DNA of 63,078 nt from Arthrobacter rhombi (lineage in GTDB: Bacteria; Actinomycetota; Actinomycetes; Actinomycetales; Micrococcaceae): NCBI RefSeq assembly GCF_900163545.1, contig NZ_FUHW01000002.1, positions 1 to 63,078 on the forward strand, written 5' to 3'. This document shows, piece by piece, positions 60,089-63,078 of the stretch. Below the pieces are notes generated by a model. The model was not told the DNA's origin and made no database searches. It saw only the letters and a list, made by a program, of their open reading frames with translations. Position 1 is the first letter of the stretch. Each line of letters opens with the position of its first letter. The position numbers and the translations under genes were made by a program.

Positions 60089-61093
60089 ATGACTTCCAGT
60101 ACACAGATCCAGCTCGCCAAGCGTCCCACCGGCTGGCCGGACCACGAAAACTTCCGCACCGCCGTTGTCGATCTCCCGGCGCTGGCCGAAGGCGAGGTCC
60201 GCGTCTCCAACGAGTTCATGTCAGTGGACCCCTACATGCGGGGCAGGATGAACGAGGGCAAGTCCTACGTTCCGCCGTTCCAGGTCGGGGAGGTCATGAA
60301 TGGCGGTGCCGTCGGCCGCGTCATCGAGAGCCGCGATGAGACCCTGGCCGTGGGTACCCCGGTCCTGCACAACCAGGGCTGGCGCGACCTCGCCCAGGGC
60401 CCGGCCTCCGAATTCCGGGCCGTGGAGGAACTGCCCGGCCTTGCGCTGTCCGTCTACCTGGGCACCCTGGGGATGACCGGTTTGACCGCTTGGGTCGGCC
60501 TGCTCGAAATCGCCGGGATGAAGCCGGGCGATACGGTCTTCGTGTCCGGCGCTGCCGGCGCCGTCGGCTCCATGGTCGGCCAGATCGCCCGCCTGAAGGG
60601 CGCCGCCCGGGTCATCGGCTCGGCGGGTAGCCAGGAAAAGATCGACCTGCTGACCTCCAAATACGGTTTCGATGCCGCCTTCAACTACAAGGACGGCGAT
60701 ATCGCCGGGCAGCTGGCAGCAGCCGCGCCCGAAGGCATCGACGTCTACTTCGACAATGTCGGGGGCGAACACCTCGAAGCGGCCATCGGCGCGATGAACG
60801 ACGGCGGCCGCGTGGCACTGTGCGGGGCCATCTCGCAGTACAACGCCACCGAGCCGGGGCCCGGCCCGCGGAACATGGCCAACCTGGTCACCCGCGGCCT
60901 GCGCCTGCAAGGCTTCACCGTGGGGAACTACGCACAACACCTGGGCGCCTTCGCCGAGCAGGCCGGGGCTTGGGTTGCCGCCGGCGATCTCGTCTTCGAC
61001 GAGACGGTGGTCGACGGGCTGGAGAACGCGGTCGATGCCTTCCTGAGCCTGATGCGCGGTGGCAATACCGGCAAGATGGTCGTCAAGCTCTAA
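60089..61093 (+). CDS. MDR-family NADP-dependent oxidoreductase (CurA/leukotriene-reductase-like)
   Basis: 334-residue zinc-independent medium-chain reductase. FMSVDPYMRGRMNEGKSYVP is the group signature of the CurA/prostaglandin-reductase branch; VFVSGAAGAVGSMVGQIARL is the NADPH site; DVYFDNVGGEHLEAAIGAMN and GRVALCGAISQYN complete the fold. Such enzymes reduce alpha,beta-unsaturated carbonyls. The divergent TetR gene probably makes it inducible by an electrophile. Confidence 0.92.
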   Translation: MTSSTQIQLAKRPTGWPDHENFRTAVVDLPALAEGEVRVSNEFMSVDPYMRGRMNEGKSYVPPFQVGEVMNGGAVGRVIESRDETLAVGTPVLHNQGWRDLAQGPASEFRAVEELPGLALSVYLGTLGMTGLTAWVGLLEIAGMKPGDTVFVSGAAGAVGSMVGQIARLKGAARVIGSAGSQEKIDLLTSKYGFDAAFNYKDGDIAGQLAAAAPEGIDVYFDNVGGEHLEAAIGAMNDGGRVALCGAISQYNATEPGPGPRNMANLVTRGLRLQGFTVGNYAQHLGAFAEQAGAWVAAGDLVFDETVVDGLENAVDAFLSLMRGGNTGKMVVKL

Positions 61094-61112
61094 CAGCCAC
61101 AGGTCGATGACC

Positions 61113-61146
61113 GGTCCCGGCTCCTTGATCTCCTGGAGCCGGGACC
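61113..61146. terminator. Stem-loop between convergent oxidoreductase and umuC genes
   Basis: GGTCCCGGCTCC (61113-61124) and GGAGCCGGGACC (61135-61146) form a perfect 12-bp stem with a 10-nt loop. The T tract is short, so it may act in both directions. Confidence 0.65.
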
Positions 61147-61149
61147 CCT

Positions 61150-62451
61150 TCATGCGGAGACCACGGGCAGGTCGGACCATTCGGTGGTGTAGCGGGGGGA
61201 GGCGAATTCGCGTTTCATCGTCCAGGCCGCGGGCTCGGCCAACCCGGCATGGCCCAAGCCGATTGCCGCTTGGCCGAAGCGGGCCCGCACATCCCCGAGC
61301 AGCGTCCCCATCTGCCGCTCCTCCCCCTCCGCGGCAAATGTGTCGAAAGCCTCCTGACCGGCTGCCGATTCCAGTCCTGAGAACACGACCCCGGCCCGCA
61401 CGTAGCGGGTCTCGGGGACCAGGCGTTCGCGCATGGCAGCAACGGCGGTCCGGGTGAGCACGATGGGATCCTGCGTCGGCGCCGCCAACCGCACGGTCAC
61501 CACCGGGTTGGCCCCGGGTTGACCCGATTGGCCGGCGAAGCGGCTGACCCCGGCGCTGACGGTGAGCATCGTGGCCCGCAGCCCCTCGGCGGCCATCCGT
61601 GCGGCTCCTCGTTGGGCGTAGAGGGCCATCACCTGGTCCATATCCGAGGCCGTGGTCACCGGGGTGGAGAAGCTCCTCGAGAACATGATTTGCGCCTTAT
61701 CGGCTCGCTCCTCGACCTCGGGAATGCACGGTGTGCCGTTGAGTTCAAGGACGGTGCGTTGCAGCACCACCGAGAACTTTTTGCGGATCATCAGCGGGTC
61801 GGCAGCCCGCAGGTCGGCGATCGACTCGATCCCCAGGGCGTTGAGCCGTTGCCCGTTCCTGGCCCCGACGCCCCACAGCCCGGTGACTGGAACCCGTGAT
61901 TGAATGCGGTGGACCTCCTCCGGCGGGACACTATCCAGCGAACACACCCCACCCAAGCCTGGGTTGCGTTTGGCCACATGGTTGGCGAATTTCGCCAACG
62001 TTTTCGTCGGCGCGACCCCCACACAGACCGGGACACCGACGTTCCGCCAGACAGCTTCCCGGATCTGGCGGGCAGTGTCGCGCAGCGATGCCTCGTCCCC
62101 CGGCAGTCCGATGAACGACTCATCGATCGAGTAGACCTCCTGCCAGGCCCCGAACCGTCCAATGACTTCCATGACACGGGCCGACATATCGCCATAGAGT
62201 TCGTAGTTGCTGGACCGAGCGACCAACCCCGTTTCGTGAGCACTGCCGGCGACCTGGAACCACGGGGTGCCGGTTTTGATGCCGAGTCGTTTCGCTTCGG
62301 GTGACCGGGCAACCACGCAGCCGTCATTATTCGAGAGCACGACGACGGGACGTCCTTCCAGCCGCGGGTCGAAGGCCCGCTCGCAGGAGACGTAGAAGTT
62401 GTTCACATCCACCAGGCCAATGCGCCCGCGTCCGGGCCCCGGCTCAGACAT
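61150..62451 (-). CDS. umuC: Y-family DNA polymerase (UmuC-like)
   Basis: Translesion polymerase subunit of 433 residues. Catalytic motifs IGLVDVNNFYVSCERAFDP (near 11-29) and YSIDESFIGL, with the metal-binding Asp and Asp-Glu, are present. VVVLSNNDGCVVARSPEAKR, CVGVAPTKTLAKFANHVAKR and the helix-hairpin-helix region VTGLWGVGARNGQRLNALGI are those of UmuC. The start is the ATG at 62451, overlapping the umuD stop by 8 bp. The operon is preceded by a LexA-like box. Confidence 0.94.
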   Translation of the reverse strand: MSEPGPGRGRIGLVDVNNFYVSCERAFDPRLEGRPVVVLSNNDGCVVARSPEAKRLGIKTGTPWFQVAGSAHETGLVARSSNYELYGDMSARVMEVIGRFGAWQEVYSIDESFIGLPGDEASLRDTARQIREAVWRNVGVPVCVGVAPTKTLAKFANHVAKRNPGLGGVCSLDSVPPEEVHRIQSRVPVTGLWGVGARNGQRLNALGIESIADLRAADPLMIRKKFSVVLQRTVLELNGTPCIPEVEERADKAQIMFSRSFSTPVTTASDMDQVMALYAQRGAARMAAEGLRATMLTVSAGVSRFAGQSGQPGANPVVTVRLAAPTQDPIVLTRTAVAAMRERLVPETRYVRAGVVFSGLESAAGQEAFDTFAAEGEERQMGTLLGDVRARFGQAAIGLGHAGLAEPAAWTMKREFASPRYTTEWSDLPVVSA

Positions 62452-62884
62452 GGTGCAGGCAGCGGGTGACCACACCCCAGACGGTGAGGTCCTCCAGCGC
62501 TTCGACCAGGACCGGCCGGGTTGAGGGGTCGTCGGTATGCAAAGAGACTCCGCCGGCATCGATGCCCAGCCGCCGGATGACCATTTCTGCTTCCAGGACG
62601 GCGATGACGACCCGGCCGTCGCGGGCCGGTAAGGAGCGGTCCACAATCACCTCGTCCCCGTCGCAGATCCCCGAGGCGGCCATAGAGTTCCCCGCGACCC
62701 GCATGATGAACGTGGATGTCCGGTCACGGATCAGATGCCGGTTCAGGTCGATCCCGCCGTGGAAGTAGTCGCGGGCCGGGGACGGGAAGCCGCTGGCCTG
62801 GCGTTCCGCCGTGGGCTCTCCGCTCACATCGTCTCCGGGCATGGTGCCGGCCGGCGGGACATAGACGGGATCCTGACCGAACAC
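62444..62884 (-). CDS. umuD: UmuD-like S24 peptidase with Arg at the catalytic Lys position
   Basis: 146-residue UmuD/LexA-type protein. The cleavage region SGFPSPARDY aligns with E. coli CGFPSPAADY, with Ser31-Gly32 at the scissile bond. The nucleophile Ser67 is present (GNSMAASG). The expected catalytic Lys97 aligns with Arg104 (EMVIRRLG versus EFTVKKLQ), and the following Lys is also Arg105, so self-cleavage by the usual Ser-Lys dyad is doubtful. The start is the GTG at 62884 with AAGGGG at 5 nt. It precedes umuC with an overlap and follows a LexA-like box. Confidence 0.9.
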   Translation of the reverse strand: MFGQDPVYVPPAGTMPGDDVSGEPTAERQASGFPSPARDYFHGGIDLNRHLIRDRTSTFIMRVAGNSMAASGICDGDEVIVDRSLPARDGRVVIAVLEAEMVIRRLGIDAGGVSLHTDDPSTRPVLVEALEDLTVWGVVTRCLHHV

Positions 62885-62897
62885 GACAACCCCTTAA

Positions 62898-62913
62898 TAG
62901 AACAAAGATTCGA
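62898..62913. promoter_or_regulatory. LexA (SOS) box upstream of umuDC
   Basis: On the minus strand, TCGAAT-CTTT-GTTCTA fits the actinobacterial LexA consensus TCGAAC-N4-GTTCGA with one mismatch in each half-site, 14 bp before the umuD start. Confidence 0.7.
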
Positions 62914-62963
62914 TGACCAGCCTAGCATCGGATACCTTGGTTCCCGAGCCGTTCTCGGGCACC

Positions 62964-63001
62964 AAAAAACCGGCCCCGATCGTGGTGATCGGGGCCGGTT
63001 T
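62964..63001 (-). terminator. Rho-independent terminator for the minus-strand gene at the window end
   Basis: AAACCGGCCCCGATC (62967-62981) and its perfect complement (62987-63001) form a 15-bp stem with a 5-nt loop. Read on the minus strand it ends in a run of six T. Confidence 0.93.
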
Positions 63002-63018
63002 CGGTCGCTGTGCGAAGC

Positions 63019-63078
63019 CTAGGTGTATTGACCACGGACGTTGGTAACGCTCCGGGGTAGTTGAAATAGGGAAGACCT
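63019..63078 (-). CDS. C-terminal end of an unidentified protein
   Basis: Minus-strand frame entering from beyond the window and ending at TAG (63019-63021). The visible end reads RSSLFQLPRSVTNVRGQYT. The strong terminator 17 bp downstream supports a real gene. Too short to assign. Confidence 0.5.
   Translation of the reverse strand, partial: RSSLFQLPRSVTNVRGQYT

Overview
The window is a high-GC stretch typical of an actinobacterium, most likely a Micrococcaceae relative (Arthrobacter group). Supporting signs are the codon and base usage, the PopR/ClgR-type clp regulator, the dimethylglycine-oxidase-like enzyme, the Nei2-type glycosylase, an actinobacterial-type LexA box, and the many -10 hexamers placed 6-7 nt before a start codon, which is the geometry of leaderless mRNAs. 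Bases 1-68 are not biological: they match an Illumina Nextera P5/i5 adapter with a few A-to-T errors. The window is therefore a contig end, and the first gene is cut there.

Layout. 69-4.5 kb: truncated sensor histidine kinase, divergent upp and tadA, two coupled ClpP paralogues (one lacking the canonical nucleophile) facing a PopR-like regulator that ends in a Leu-Ala-Ala tail. 4.6-6.0 kb: tRNA-Ser(CGA), a Crp/Fnr regulator and a cupin. 6.3-12.5 kb: a tight acn-sdhC-sdhA-sdhB operon (TCA cycle). 12.5-22.9 kb: housekeeping genes (PAP2 phosphatase, rlmH, lhr, Nei2-like glycosylase, RluA-type synthase) and a coiled-coil/TspO-like membrane protein. 22.9-24.9 kb: SDR and acyl-CoA dehydrogenase pair. 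25.0-31.1 kb: a class I amidotransferase, then a minus-strand operon of dimethylglycine oxidase-like enzyme, etfB, etfA and a cytochrome b-like membrane protein, which looks like an electron route from N-demethylation to the membrane. 31.3-38.6 kb: YdeI-like protein, RHH/VOC pair, OYE, DHA2 efflux pump, NUDIX-like protein, a hypothetical protein and tgt. 38.6-43.4 kb: ABC exporter pair, YhhQ queuosine-precursor transporter, TetR regulator with a perfect 18-bp palindrome, and a PdxK-type kinase.

43.8-47.2 kb: a large secreted subtilase. 47.3-53.2 kb: a likely catabolic cluster (crotonase, aldehyde dehydrogenase, 3-hydroxyisobutyrate dehydrogenase family, divergent LysR, MHS transporter) tied together by a near-identical inverted repeat in two promoter regions. 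53.4-55.4 kb: PepSY lipoprotein and an Lrp/LysE pair. 55.5-59.0 kb: a pseudogene of an HsdR-N-type protein broken by one in-frame amber codon, then two tandem nuclease-fold lipoproteins, one with all catalytic residues and one without. 59.3-63.0 kb: TetR/NADP-oxidoreductase pair and a umuDC operon with a LexA-like box, in which UmuD has Arg at the catalytic Lys position. The window ends inside a minus-strand gene followed by a strong terminator.

No insertion sequence, prophage or CRISPR array was seen. Functions come from motifs read by eye; no database search was possible.
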